DNA from: Bacillus_BD oryzisoli | Lineage (GTDB): Bacteria; Bacillota; Bacilli; Bacillales; Cytobacillaceae | Direction: 5' to 3' | Length of the DNA: 64,000 nt | Assembly (NCBI RefSeq): GCF_036670025.1 | Contig: NZ_CP137640.1 | Span: forward strand, 4,064,001-4,128,000 | Shown here: positions 17,209 through 26,102 of the stretch, in pieces | Layout: each line of letters begins with the position of its first letter | How positions within the stretch are numbered: the stretch's first letter is position 1 | Program-made: the position numbers and the translations under genes | Notes under the pieces: model-generated | Database searches by the model: none | Seen by the model: only the letters and a program-made list of their open reading frames with translations | Told to the model about the DNA's origin: nothing

Positions 17209-17739
17209 TTACGCTAAGAAGATCGCTCCAAAAACAAGTCCTCCGATAATGACAAATGCAGGATGCACTTTCCATTTTTCTAATAACAATAAGGTTAAAA
17301 TCGCAATAAAAATCGTTTCCCAAAGTCCGTTTGATGAATAAGCTTCATGGAAAAAGTCAAAGGTAAGAGTTCCCATTAATATCGCCACAGCAGGTAGAAC
17401 CACTTTTGACAATCGCTTTACCCTTGGTGAATCTTTGTAGCGATAGATCAGACTTAATAATAACACCATTAAAATCAAGGATGGAGCCACCGTGGCAAAC
17501 AAGGCTACAACCGAACCTAATACTCCTCCCACTTCAAACCCAATATATCCTGCCATTTTCGTCGCAATGGGGCCCGGTAAGGAATTTCCTAATGCCAGCA
17601 CCTCACTAAACTGACTGGTTGTCATCCAGCCATAACGGTTGACAACCTCGTGTTCAATTAACGGAATGGAAGCAGGGCCGCCTCCATATCCAACGATTCC
17701 AGGGATCAAAAAGGCTAAAAATATTTGTAAATAAATCAT
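17209..17739 (-). CDS. Chromate transporter, short-chain subunit 2
   Basis: 176 residues, a single CHR domain. The family signature occurs in FLIPGIVGYGGGPASIPLIEHEVV, and EVLALGNSLPGPIATKMAGYIGFEVGG matches the PGP motif. Short CHR proteins work as pairs with opposite topology. Its ATG overlaps the stop of the partner gene (ATGA), a sign of coupled translation. The usual substrate is chromate efflux, but many Bacillus pairs have unproven substrates. Confidence 0.85.
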   Translation of the reverse strand: MIYLQIFLAFLIPGIVGYGGGPASIPLIEHEVVNRYGWMTTSQFSEVLALGNSLPGPIATKMAGYIGFEVGGVLGSVVALFATVAPSLILMVLLLSLIYRYKDSPRVKRLSKVVLPAVAILMGTLTFDFFHEAYSSNGLWETIFIAILTLLLLEKWKVHPAFVIIGGLVFGAIFLA

Positions 17740-18317
17740 AAGCTCTCACTTTTTCCTTCGACATGTACTTTGATTTCCTTTTTCTTTTCTGGTAAAACTA
17801 AAGCCCCAACTAATAACAACCCAATAACCACTCCTGGATGAATGTGAAGAACAACAATACTGATTAAGCATCCGATTAAAAGAATGCTTCCATTTTTCCA
17901 GCCCAACCCACTCTTTGTCTTTTTCAAAAAACTCCAAGTCAATACACCCATCATGACGCCTACAATAGGAACCACTGCATGTGTCATTCCTTGTACTCTT
18001 GGGTTATCTTTGAATTGATTAAAAGAGGTTAATAATGCCAGCATCAACAGAACGGTTGGTAATGCGGTTGCAATCAGCGCAACGATTAGTCCCATCATGC
18101 CGCCGACCCGGTAACCAATATAACCGGCCATTTTCGTATTAATCGGACCGGGTAACGTATTTCCCAGCGCTAATACATCACTAAATTGTTCATCATCCAT
18201 CCACTTGAAGGTACCGACCACTTCTTTATGGACCAATGGAATCGCTGACGGGCCTCCTCCAAATCCTAAAATTCCAGATCGGAAAAATGCAATAAATATA
18301 TTGATATAAAGCTTCAT
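17736..18317 (-). CDS. Chromate transporter, short-chain subunit 1
   Basis: 193 residues, a single CHR domain with FRSGILGFGGGPSAIPLVHKEVV and DVLALGNTLPGPINTKMAGYIGYRVGG. It precedes and overlaps its partner by 4 bases. GGTGG lies before the ATG. The GGT gene ends 64 bases upstream on the same strand, so the pair may be read from the GntR-GGT transcript. Confidence 0.85.
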   Translation of the reverse strand: MKLYINIFIAFFRSGILGFGGGPSAIPLVHKEVVGTFKWMDDEQFSDVLALGNTLPGPINTKMAGYIGYRVGGMMGLIVALIATALPTVLLMLALLTSFNQFKDNPRVQGMTHAVVPIVGVMMGVLTWSFLKKTKSGLGWKNGSILLIGCLISIVVLHIHPGVVIGLLLVGALVLPEKKKEIKVHVEGKSESL

Positions 18318-18381
18318 TTACTAAACCACCTTTATTCATTTAAAACGATCATTAAATATGAGAGTAAAAGTTTCAATGCTA

Positions 18382-20037
18382 TTAAAATCCTATCGCTGCC
18401 CCGTCCCCCCTTGGATCAGCACCTCCGAACTTCACTCCCGTTTTCTCATCTATTTTTATGGCTCCAGCATGACCCATCACATCTGTAAATTCATCAAGAA
18501 CCTCTACTTCATGACCTCTACGTTGGATATTCAAAACAACCTCTTTGTCAATCCTTCCTTCCAGCTTCAAGCTGTTTGACGAAGCACCCCATGTTCTTCC
18601 ATACAGCCACCTTGGAGCTTCAATCGCGGCCTGAACAGGAAAATCATAATCAAGAATTCTCGTCACAAGTGCTGCTTGTGTTTGCGGCTGTCCTTCTCCT
18701 CCCATCGTGCCATACACTAAGTAAGGTTCGTCATTTTTAAACAACATGGCCGGGTTTAATGTATGGTAGGTCCGTTTTTTCGGCTGCAAGGAATTTATAT
18801 GGTTCTCATCTAATGAGAAAAAGCTGCCCCGGTTTTGTAAAACAATTCCTGTATTTTTAGGGATAAAACCAGAACCAAATTCATGGTAAATACTTTGAAT
18901 CAACGAAACCGCATTCCCCTCTTGATCCACGACTCCCAGCCATATCGTATCTCCTTTTGGGTCTAACTGTTTTTCTAGCTTTTTCACACGAGTAAGATCA
19001 ATCAAACTGGCTAAATCCATTCCTCTTTTTACAGATAATAATTCATCCAACGGAATGTGGGAAAAATCCGGATCGGTTAAATATTGATCACGGTCAGAGA
19101 ATGCTAGTTTAGTTGCCTCTGTAAGTAAATGATAATAGTCAGCAGAGCCTTCTTCAATATAAGACAAATCAAAATGATTCAAAATGTTCAGGATGGAAAG
19201 CGAAGCAAAGCCTTGCGAATTTGGCGGGACATTATAGACCTGGCAGCCCCGATAACGGATGGAAATGGGATCCACCCACTCAGAGCGGTGATTTAGAAAA
19301 TCCTGATAGGTTAACAAACCGCCATTATTTTGAAGATCCTCAGCTATTAATTTAGCTAGTTCACCTTGATAAAGATAAGCACTTCCCTCACTGGCAATGC
19401 CTTCTAATGTTAACGCTAAATCATGTTGTTTCATCAATTCTCCAGCTTGATAAGCTAATCCATCCGGCTTTAAAAAGATTCTTTGAAACTCCGAAAAACG
19501 TTGCAGATGTCTAAATTCATCATCTTGTTGATCGAGATTGACATTTGTCCAGTATTCCTGACTAGGTGTAACTGGAAAGCCCTCTTTTGCATACTGAATA
19601 GAAGTTTGCAGCAATTGGCCCCAACCGTACGTTCCATTCATTTCTGTTTGTGAATATTGAAACGCCTTTTCCCAGCCAGCTACTGCCCCAGGAACGGTAT
19701 TTGCAGCAAGCGCTCCTCTAGCTGGAATTTTATTGTAACCCTGATTCTTATAAAAGGAAATACTTGTCTTTTCTCCTGAACGTCCACTGCTATTTAACGC
19801 CTTTAATTCTTTCTTTTTCTTATTATAGACAAGCCAAAAATTATCCCCGCCCACTCCATTCATATGCGGGTAAACCACACCGATCGTTGATGCAGCTGCG
19901 ATAGCTGCTTCAACCGCATTCCCTCCTTCTTGAAGAACCTTCAACCCCGCCTGAGAAGCCAAATAATGCGGAGTCGTAACCATCGCATTCGGCGCCATAG
20001 TAGTCGGACGATAAGACTGCTTAATTCTGTAATTCAT
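18382..20037 (-). CDS. Gamma-glutamyltransferase family protein (YwrD-like)
   Basis: 551 residues of the Ntn-hydrolase GGT family, made as a proenzyme that cuts itself before a catalytic Thr. The Thr is Thr364 here, in GDTIWLGVVDQEGNAVSL, aligned with the TTHYSVVD of E. coli GGT. Other features are ATPHYLASQAGLKVLQEGGNAVEAA-like N-terminal sequence (seen as GLKVLQEGGNAVEAAIAAA) and GTMGGEGQPQTQAAL near the end. There is no signal peptide, as in YwrD. The ATG at 20037 is chosen for GAGGAGG upstream. It follows a GntR regulator gene on the same strand. Substrate could be glutathione-like or another gamma-glutamyl or oxamate-type amide. Confidence 0.85.
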   Translation of the reverse strand: MNYRIKQSYRPTTMAPNAMVTTPHYLASQAGLKVLQEGGNAVEAAIAAASTIGVVYPHMNGVGGDNFWLVYNKKKKELKALNSSGRSGEKTSISFYKNQGYNKIPARGALAANTVPGAVAGWEKAFQYSQTEMNGTYGWGQLLQTSIQYAKEGFPVTPSQEYWTNVNLDQQDDEFRHLQRFSEFQRIFLKPDGLAYQAGELMKQHDLALTLEGIASEGSAYLYQGELAKLIAEDLQNNGGLLTYQDFLNHRSEWVDPISIRYRGCQVYNVPPNSQGFASLSILNILNHFDLSYIEEGSADYYHLLTEATKLAFSDRDQYLTDPDFSHIPLDELLSVKRGMDLASLIDLTRVKKLEKQLDPKGDTIWLGVVDQEGNAVSLIQSIYHEFGSGFIPKNTGIVLQNRGSFFSLDENHINSLQPKKRTYHTLNPAMLFKNDEPYLVYGTMGGEGQPQTQAALVTRILDYDFPVQAAIEAPRWLYGRTWGASSNSLKLEGRIDKEVVLNIQRRGHEVEVLDEFTDVMGHAGAIKIDEKTGVKFGGADPRGDGAAIGF

Positions 20038-20064
20038 ACCCATCCTCCTCATTTAAGAAGCAGA

Positions 20065-20085
20065 GGGACGGTTCTCCTGTTTCCC
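20065..20085. repeat. REP-like unit (GGGACGGTTCTCCTGTTTCCC)
   Basis: A short unit of the GGGACGGTTCTC type lies between the GntR and GGT genes, with a related AAACTGCCCTC string near 20115. It may act as a weak hairpin in the transcript. Confidence 0.4.
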
Positions 20086-20173
20086 TAATATTCTCCATTT
20101 CACAAAACAAGAAAACTGCCCTCACCTTCTCCCCCTTTTGTTTTAATTTTTTAAAAACGTTTCTCCAAAGTGA

Positions 20174-20821
20174 TTAAGGTAACTTTTCTAAAATGGCATC
20201 ACATGTCTTTTGAATATGATCAATCGTTAATGATAATAATAAATCCAATTCTTTCCTCGCCATATAGTCAATCATTTGATTATGTTCTTTTTGTGATAAA
20301 GATAAGTAATAAGCTGATGTGGAATAAATGTTCATATAGGGTTCAACCCTTCCCCATACGGTGTTCAATATCTCTAACATCGGTTTCGAATCGGAATAGG
20401 AATAAATCTTTGTATGAAATTGTTTGTTTAAAACATTCCATTCAATAGGAGAATGAATTTTGTGATCCATTTCTTTTACCATCTTCGATAACTCATCTAT
20501 TTCCTTCTCTCCGATATTTGGGTACGACCATTCCATCGCCATTTTTTCTAAGTTGATTCGAATCTTAAAAATTTCAATTAATTCTTTTGCTGAAAGTTGA
20601 CTAACATAGATACTTCTTCTTTCAAAATGGACAAATCCCTCTGATTGCAATTTGTTCAGTGCTTCCCTCACCGGCATCGTGCTAACGCCATATTTTTCTG
20701 CGATTTTTCGTATCGAAATCTTATCACCTGGTGAAAAATCGCCATTCATAATGTTTTCACGCAAACGTGAATAAACCTCCTGAGCAAGAGTAGGGACCGC
20801 TACAATTTGTTTTTGATCCAT
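20174..20821 (-). CDS. GntR-family transcriptional regulator (FCD type), intact copy
   Basis: 215 residues: an N-terminal winged helix (about 10-75: LAQEVYSRLRENIMNG, YGVSTMPVREALNKLQSEGFV) and an all-helical FCD ligand domain in the C-terminal part with NKQFHTKIY and a Met/His-rich dimer surface. Such regulators usually sense a small organic acid or amino acid. GGT lies 136 bases downstream on the same strand, so this may be its local regulator. A TGTGATCACA palindrome sits 32 bases upstream and may be the operator. A decayed near-copy with the same upstream DNA is at the left edge. Confidence 0.88.
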   Translation of the reverse strand: MDQKQIVAVPTLAQEVYSRLRENIMNGDFSPGDKISIRKIAEKYGVSTMPVREALNKLQSEGFVHFERRSIYVSQLSAKELIEIFKIRINLEKMAMEWSYPNIGEKEIDELSKMVKEMDHKIHSPIEWNVLNKQFHTKIYSYSDSKPMLEILNTVWGRVEPYMNIYSTSAYYLSLSQKEHNQMIDYMARKELDLLLSLTIDHIQKTCDAILEKLP

Positions 20822-20852
20822 GTCGATGCATTCACCCCCATTTTTTGTGATA

Positions 20853-20862
20853 TGTGATCACA
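20853..20862. promoter_or_regulatory. Candidate GntR operator TGTGATCACA (copy 2)
   Basis: A perfect 10-bp palindrome upstream of the intact GntR gene, conserved with the copy at 392-401 while flanking bases have drifted. Conservation supports a binding role. Confidence 0.5.
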
Positions 20863-20911
20863 CTTTATATTTAATTAATACATATGTTAACTTTTTCTGC
20901 AATATGTCTTA

Positions 20912-20937
20912 GGGTCGGGGGACAGGCACCTCGACCC
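20912..20937. repeat. REP-like unit (GGGTCGGGGGACAGGCACC..CGACCC)
   Basis: GGGTCG and CGACCC bracket GGGGACAGGCACCT. It begins just where similarity between the two GntR upstream regions ends, so it may have inserted at this point after the duplication. Confidence 0.65.
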
Positions 20938-21027
20938 AGATCACTATATATTCCTCAGGACAATACATCTGTCTCAATTGAGCTTCACGAATGAATCCTT
21001 TGAAGCAAAAGCCACCACAAAAAAAGA

Positions 21028-21082
21028 CCCCTTAACCTTCTATATAAGATGATAGAAGGAAGTGGTCTTTTTAACTTTCCTA
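21028..21082 (-). terminator. Intrinsic terminator after drug exporter gene
   Basis: AAAAAAGACC...CCTTCTAT (21028-21053) pairs with ATAGAAGG...GGTCTTTTT (21062-21082) as a long imperfect stem. The U-tract favours minus-strand transcripts. Confidence 0.75.
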
Positions 21083-21142
21083 TAATAAAAACGTAATATC
21101 GTTCCCATACTTCAAAAACAGCAGTAGAACCAGCTTCTATTT

Positions 21143-22621
21143 TCATTCCGTGCTTGTCTTCAGTTTTTCTCCGCCTACTACATTACTTTGCTCTTCCCCA
21201 GCCTTTTTATTAGGCATGAATACCGTAAAAAGGAATGTTACGACACCTAAAATGACCATAAAAAAGTAAGCATCGTTTGTACCAAGAATGGAGGCCTCCT
21301 TCAGCAGCTGAGCTTGGGACATTACATGGCCGGACTCCATCAATTCAACCGCATGACTCTTCGTCCTCGTTGTCAAAATCGTAACAACCAGTGCCGTTCC
21401 TATCGCGCCGGCAAGCTGACGAACTGTATTAGTAGCAGCAGATCCATGAGCATTTAGATTTTTCGGAAGTGCATTCAGCCCGGCAGTATTGATTGGCATG
21501 GTTAAGAAACTAAAACCAATACGCAAAATAATTGTCCTCACCATTAGATAGGTAAAACTGGTCGTATCACTTAGATGCGTGACTTCCCAAGTAGCATAGG
21601 TTGCAAGACAGAGACCAATCAGCGCTAAAGGTTTAGCACCAAATTTATCGAATAAACGGCCGGTGATAGGTGACATTAACGCATTGATGAGCGCTCCAGG
21701 CAATAACAGTAAGCCCGTATCAAGGACCGAGAATCCTCTGCTTGTCTGCAGGTAAAGAGGAAGTAAAATCATATCTGCATACATGACCATCGTATTTAAC
21801 GTAAGAATAATGGACGTTAATGTAAACATTTTATCCTTGAAGACTTGTAAATTGAGCAAAGGATCAGCCGAAGTCATCTGACGCCAACAGAATAGGATGA
21901 GAAAAATAATACCTAACCCCAAATAGATTAATACTTCTGCACTTCCCCAGCCTTTATCACCTGCACTGCTTAAGCCAAACAAAATTCCGCCGAACCCAAT
22001 TGTGGATAGAATGACACTGATCGTATCGAGTTTTGCCTTAGAAGTTTCCGATACATTGACAAGGAATTTCAGTGCTAACAAGATGATAATAGCGACAAGC
22101 GGCAGCATCCCGATAAATAACCAGCGCCATGAATAATGCTCGATCACAAATCCGGACAACACAGGACCGATTGCCGGTGCAAATATGATGGCAAGCCCGA
22201 TCGTTCCCATAGCCGTTCCGCGGCCCTCTGCAGGGAAAACGGATAGGACAACCATCATTAGCAGCGGCATAATAATCCCAGCACCAGCTGCTTGAATCAG
22301 ACGCCCTGTTAGAAGAAATTCAAAGCCCGGTGCAATAGCGTTTACGAACGTACCGATTAACAACAAACACATAGAACTGATGAAAAGCTGACGGGTCGTA
22401 AACCTTTTCATTAAAAAAGCGGTCACCGGCACTAAAATCCCATTGACCAGCATAAAGCCAGTCGACAACCATTGGACAGTTGTAGCAGCAATCTCAAATT
22501 CCTTCATTAAGTCTGGTAACGCGACATTTAATATCGTCTGATTCAAGACGGATAAAAAACAGCCTACGAGCAAGACCGTTAGAAGAATTCCCTTTTTTAT
22601 TTGTTTTTCTGGTTGACTCAT
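21143..22621 (-). CDS. DHA2-family MFS multidrug exporter (14 membrane segments)
   Basis: 492 residues with about 14 membrane helices. It begins with a cytoplasmic lysine-rich stretch, then TM1 (LLVGCFLSVLNQTILNVALPDL) and the antiporter motif C in IFAPAIGPVLSGFVIEHYSWRWLF, typical of EmrB/LmrB/QacA-type drug:proton antiporters. It diverges from a TetR gene, the usual arrangement of a drug pump with its repressor. The drug specificity is not readable. Confidence 0.88.
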   Translation of the reverse strand: MSQPEKQIKKGILLTVLLVGCFLSVLNQTILNVALPDLMKEFEIAATTVQWLSTGFMLVNGILVPVTAFLMKRFTTRQLFISSMCLLLIGTFVNAIAPGFEFLLTGRLIQAAGAGIIMPLLMMVVLSVFPAEGRGTAMGTIGLAIIFAPAIGPVLSGFVIEHYSWRWLFIGMLPLVAIIILLALKFLVNVSETSKAKLDTISVILSTIGFGGILFGLSSAGDKGWGSAEVLIYLGLGIIFLILFCWRQMTSADPLLNLQVFKDKMFTLTSIILTLNTMVMYADMILLPLYLQTSRGFSVLDTGLLLLPGALINALMSPITGRLFDKFGAKPLALIGLCLATYATWEVTHLSDTTSFTYLMVRTIILRIGFSFLTMPINTAGLNALPKNLNAHGSAATNTVRQLAGAIGTALVVTILTTRTKSHAVELMESGHVMSQAQLLKEASILGTNDAYFFMVILGVVTFLFTVFMPNKKAGEEQSNVVGGEKLKTSTE

Positions 22622-22756
22622 ATATTTGATTTCACATTCCTTTCACATGACCCTAATTGACAAGTAGTTAATTAATTGATACCGTGTCGATAAAATAGAT
22701 ACTAACATGTGAATGAGCAAAAGACCATTTACATTATTGAAAAATATGTATACTAA

Positions 22757-22785
22757 TTGACAAAGTATAGAAGATTTGTTGATAA
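22757..22785 (+). promoter_or_regulatory. Divergent promoter region for TetR and drug exporter
   Basis: TTGACA (22757-22762) with TGATAA 17 bases later points toward the TetR gene, and on the other strand TTGTCA overlaps the same bases, pointing toward the exporter. TTGACAAAGTATAGAAG and TTGATAAAGTAGAAG form near-direct repeats (22757 and 22779) that could be repressor contacts. The -10 sequences are weak, so this is a moderate call. Confidence 0.4.
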
Positions 22786-22816
22786 AGTAGAAGAATATAG
22801 ATAAGGGGATAAAATA

Positions 22817-23377
22817 ATGTCTAACCATAAGAAAGTAAAGGTCGATCCTCGAATTTTACGTACAAAAAGAATGTTTAAGGAAGCACTCATTTCCTTGCTT
22901 ACAGAGAACGTTGATAAAAGTAAGTTAACCGTTCAAAAAATAGCAGAGCGATCAGAACTAAATCGTGCTACCTTTTATTTGCATTACCGTGATATTGAGG
23001 ACTTAATGGAGCAAATGACGGATGAAATTCTTGGAGAGCTATCTGAAAAGATCAACCCACATTCCGTTGAAAACCCGTCAAAGGGGTACCCCCCGCTTGT
23101 CTCTTTTCTAGAGCATATTTATCAGCATGGAGGGCTCTTCCATGTGATGCTTGAGAATAAAGATTTCCGCACTAGAATTTTCAACATTCTACTAGAAATT
23201 ATTACACTTAAGGGCGAAGAAAAAATGGCGAAAGGCAATCCATTCCTGGTTCCAACTGAAATCATGGCTTCTTCGACACTAGGCATCGTGACATGGTGGG
23301 TTCAGGCGGAAATGCCTTATAGTCCGAGCTATTTGGCAAAGCAAATTATCTTGATGTACAGCAAAAAGAAAGAGTGA
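22817..23377 (+). CDS. TetR-family transcriptional regulator
   Basis: 186 residues: the N-terminal TetR helix-turn-helix (about 10-60: TKRMFKEALISLL, KLTVQKIAERSELNRATFYLHYRDIEDL) and a small ligand domain resembling the TetR_C_8 type. TAAGGGG precedes the ATG. It diverges from the DHA2 exporter, which is its likely target. The inducer is unknown. Confidence 0.85.
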   Translation: MSNHKKVKVDPRILRTKRMFKEALISLLTENVDKSKLTVQKIAERSELNRATFYLHYRDIEDLMEQMTDEILGELSEKINPHSVENPSKGYPPLVSFLEHIYQHGGLFHVMLENKDFRTRIFNILLEIITLKGEEKMAKGNPFLVPTEIMASSTLGIVTWWVQAEMPYSPSYLAKQIILMYSKKKE

Positions 23378-23406
23378 GTTACATTTTTATATTAATTTTA
23401 TATAAA

Positions 23407-23441
23407 AGAAGGCTGCCTGAGTTAAACCCAAGCAGCCTTCT
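23407..23441. terminator. Bidirectional intrinsic terminator
   Basis: AGAAGGCTGC (23407-23416) pairs perfectly with GCAGCCTTCT (23432-23441). It lies between the converging TetR and LTA synthase genes. Confidence 0.85.
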
Positions 23442-23445
23442 ATAT

Positions 23446-25383
23446 TTATTTAGATGTACTTTCAGTTTTATTGTAATCATACTTTGTCCGATCAATTGGC
23501 TTAAAGCCATCAGGTGCGTAGAAACGTAATAAATCGCCATTAACAACTTTATCGGACATAGCCAGCTTGTGATCCACAATTTCGTGATACTTTTTCGCTT
23601 CTTCCAACTTGTCCTCAGGCAACTCTAATCCAGTTGTTGAATCATAATACTTGTCACCAACAGCTGTAATAGATGGACTTACATAGTCGCCATTTCGGAA
23701 TGGCACAAGTTCATCGTGCTGTTCAGACAGTAAATCCGTACCGAACTGAACGTATTGTTTTGAATCAATTCCTAACAAATGAAGAAGTGTTGGAAGAATA
23801 TCTACCTGACCGCCGTATTCGTGATTAACCCCGCCTTGAATTCCAGGTACACGAATAAATAACGGCACACGCTGAAGTCCTGCGCTTTCAAATGGAGTAA
23901 TTTCTTTTCCAAGCACTTTTTCCATTGCTTTATTATGGTTTTCGGATATTCCGTAATGGTCACCGTACATAATAATAATGGAACGGTCCAGTAAACCAGT
24001 TTGCTTTAAATAATCAAAGTACTCTTTTAACGCTTCGTCCGCATAACGGGCAGTTTGGAAATAATCATCGACTGAAGCATCGCCTGTTGCAGCAGGTGCG
24101 ATAGTCGTTTGAGATTGGTCCATTTTATACGGATAATGGTTTGCAACTGGAATAAATTTCGCATAAAACGGCTCTGGCAATGTTTCCAATAATGCCGTCG
24201 ATTGTTGATAGAACGGCTTATCCATCATTCCATATTCCGCTTTATTTTCTGGACTTAATTGATAGTATTTACTATCAAAAAATTTGTCATAACCAAATGA
24301 TTTGTAAATTTCATTGCGGTTCCAAAAGCTTCCTGAATTAGCATGGAATACTGCAGAAGTATATCCTTGCTGACCTAGAATTCCTGGAGCCGATTGGAAA
24401 GTGTTCATACCTTTCGTTGTAAAGGCAGCACCTTGCGGCAGGCCGAATAAAGAGTTTTCAAGCATAAATTCAGCATCTGCTGTTTTCCCTTGACCTGTTT
24501 GATGGAAGAAATTATCAAAATAAAGGGTATTGGCATCATTTGTTAATGAGTTTAAAAACGGTGTCACTTCTTCCCCATTAAGCTTGTAATTAATAAGGAA
24601 ATTTTGAGTTGACTCCAAATGCAAATAAATGACGTTCATTCCTTTAGCTGCACCAAAATAAACCGGATTCGGCGCTGCATAATTGGAATTGGTGTAGTTC
24701 TTCACTTCAGTGATATCGTCGCTGCTAGCCATTACACGCTGAGCTGATGCTTTTGTGCTTTTCACTGCATCGTAAATAGTATAATTGTACATACCTAAAT
24801 ATTTAACAATATAGTTTCTGTCAAATCCTCTTGTTAATAATTGTGGACGATCTACCTCCGCCATTGAGAGATTGGCACAGGAAATGGCAAGTGCCATGGA
24901 GAATAGAGCAGCCACCTTTTGACGGCTCATATCTTTTTTCTCGATTTTCACAATCCGAAAAACAAGTAATGCCACTAATAGAATCGTATCAATAAAAAAT
25001 AAGAAGTCATATGGTTTCAATAAAGATGACACACTTCCGCTGACATCGCCAAAGTTTTGTGTCTGAGTCAATGTTGGAAGCGTAATGAAGTCATTAAAGA
25101 ATCGATAGTATACCACATTGGCAAACAATAAGAACGATAAAAGAAAATCAAACACAATCAGCGCAATATATTTTTTTCTCCCTTTAAATAAAGCAGAGAT
25201 TCCTAAAAATATTAACGCTGAACCTAACGGATTGATAAATAATAGAATCTTTTGAATAAAGTTTTGTATTCCTAAGTCAAATTGAGTTAATTGGGTAACA
25301 TATGTTTTCATCCAAAGAAGAATGACGGCCAAAAAGAAAAAGCCAATATATTTTTGGAAAATACCATGAGCTTTCAATTTCAT
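23446..25383 (-). CDS. Lipoteichoic acid synthase family protein
   Basis: 645 residues: five N-terminal membrane helices, then an extracellular sulfatase-fold domain. Thr301 in GQGKTADAEF matches the catalytic Thr300 of S. aureus LtaS, and YGDHYGISENHNK and VANHYPYKM are metal- and substrate-site stretches. The enzyme polymerises glycerol phosphate from phosphatidylglycerol onto the glycolipid anchor at the outer face of the membrane. A KASAQ stretch near residue 215 could be the processing site between membrane and enzyme parts. Bacillus has several paralogues (LtaS, YfnI, YqgS, YvgJ), and I cannot tell which this is. Confidence 0.92.
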   Translation of the reverse strand: MKLKAHGIFQKYIGFFFLAVILLWMKTYVTQLTQFDLGIQNFIQKILLFINPLGSALIFLGISALFKGRKKYIALIVFDFLLSFLLFANVVYYRFFNDFITLPTLTQTQNFGDVSGSVSSLLKPYDFLFFIDTILLVALLVFRIVKIEKKDMSRQKVAALFSMALAISCANLSMAEVDRPQLLTRGFDRNYIVKYLGMYNYTIYDAVKSTKASAQRVMASSDDITEVKNYTNSNYAAPNPVYFGAAKGMNVIYLHLESTQNFLINYKLNGEEVTPFLNSLTNDANTLYFDNFFHQTGQGKTADAEFMLENSLFGLPQGAAFTTKGMNTFQSAPGILGQQGYTSAVFHANSGSFWNRNEIYKSFGYDKFFDSKYYQLSPENKAEYGMMDKPFYQQSTALLETLPEPFYAKFIPVANHYPYKMDQSQTTIAPAATGDASVDDYFQTARYADEALKEYFDYLKQTGLLDRSIIIMYGDHYGISENHNKAMEKVLGKEITPFESAGLQRVPLFIRVPGIQGGVNHEYGGQVDILPTLLHLLGIDSKQYVQFGTDLLSEQHDELVPFRNGDYVSPSITAVGDKYYDSTTGLELPEDKLEEAKKYHEIVDHKLAMSDKVVNGDLLRFYAPDGFKPIDRTKYDYNKTESTSK

Positions 25384-25589
25384 TATGAAACACCTACCTT
25401 CTAGCGAACAATTATTACATAATCTTACTTAGATTTAAATATAAGATTTATACTATTTAGGCCATTAATTAGTTTAAATGGAAAATATGAACAAACTATG
25501 AATATAAGAAAAAAATTAAATGTCATTCTTACAGGATAGTAACTATACTACTTCTGAATATAAAAGACAATACTTTTTTAGAAAGAAAT

Positions 25590-25613
25590 AGCGATGCTTC
25601 TATAAGCATCGCT
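25590..25613 (-). terminator. Hairpin after the YIEGIA operon
   Basis: AGCGATGCTT and AAGCATCGCT form a perfect 10-bp stem with a CTAT loop. On the minus strand a moderately U-rich tail follows. The rest of 25384-25722 holds no gene that I can see. Confidence 0.6.
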
Positions 25614-25722
25614 CCACGTAAGTACACTCCTTAACATCCTTCTATTCTACAATGATTTAGTTAAATGCGTGATGTAAACCATCGCTTAAAGTTCTTAATT
25701 AGCTAACACTATTTATACAAGC

Positions 25723-25866
25723 TCATTTTTTTAGGTTATTCCTTTGCTCTTTTTCCATTTCAGGGAAATCGCCTTCATCTACTCGATCATTCTCCAAATT
25801 TTTTCTAACACTAACCGTGTACTTTCCTTCTTTGTAACTTTTTACTCTCCATGATTGATCACTCAT
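25723..25866 (-). CDS. Small hypothetical protein (47 residues)
   Basis: This gene encodes 47 charged residues, beginning MSDQSWRVKSYKEGKYTVSV and ending with a Lys/Asn-rich tail. AAAGGAG at ideal spacing before the ATG supports translation. It is 26 bases downstream of the YIEGIA-capping gene on the same strand and before a hairpin terminator, so it is the third gene of that operon. I do not recognise the family. It is probably made in the same, perhaps sporulation-related, conditions. Confidence 0.65.
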   Translation of the reverse strand: MSDQSWRVKSYKEGKYTVSVRKNLENDRVDEGDFPEMEKEQRNNLKK

Positions 25867-25892
25867 ATTGTTACTCCTTTCTCTTATATGTT

Positions 25893-26099
25893 CTAAACTC
25901 TTATAACTAAATAATCGCCTGATTTCATTTGCACTACATCCGCTTTTAATGCTTTTGCAATGTCAGCTGTCAATGTTTTTTGCTCCTCTTCATCCTTAGC
26001 TAATAGGGACAATTGTTTTCCACCTATTATTCGAGTTTTATCTAAGGTTATAAGAGCGAGAATATCATAATTAGGCTTTGCACTTGCTTCACGTCCCAA
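25893..26099 (-). CDS. Small YIEGIA-associated (capping complex) protein
   Basis: 68 residues, an alpha/beta protein (ILALITLDKTRIIGGKQLSLL...DVVQMKSGDYLVIRV) of the small family usually found next to YIEGIA membrane proteins and annotated as their capping-complex subunit. The start is TTG, with GGGAG 10 bases upstream. It begins 3 bases after the YIEGIA gene ends, so the two are translationally linked. Family function is poorly known. Confidence 0.7.
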   Translation of the reverse strand: MGREASAKPNYDILALITLDKTRIIGGKQLSLLAKDEEEQKTLTADIAKALKADVVQMKSGDYLVIRV

Positions 26100-26102
26100 C
26101 TT

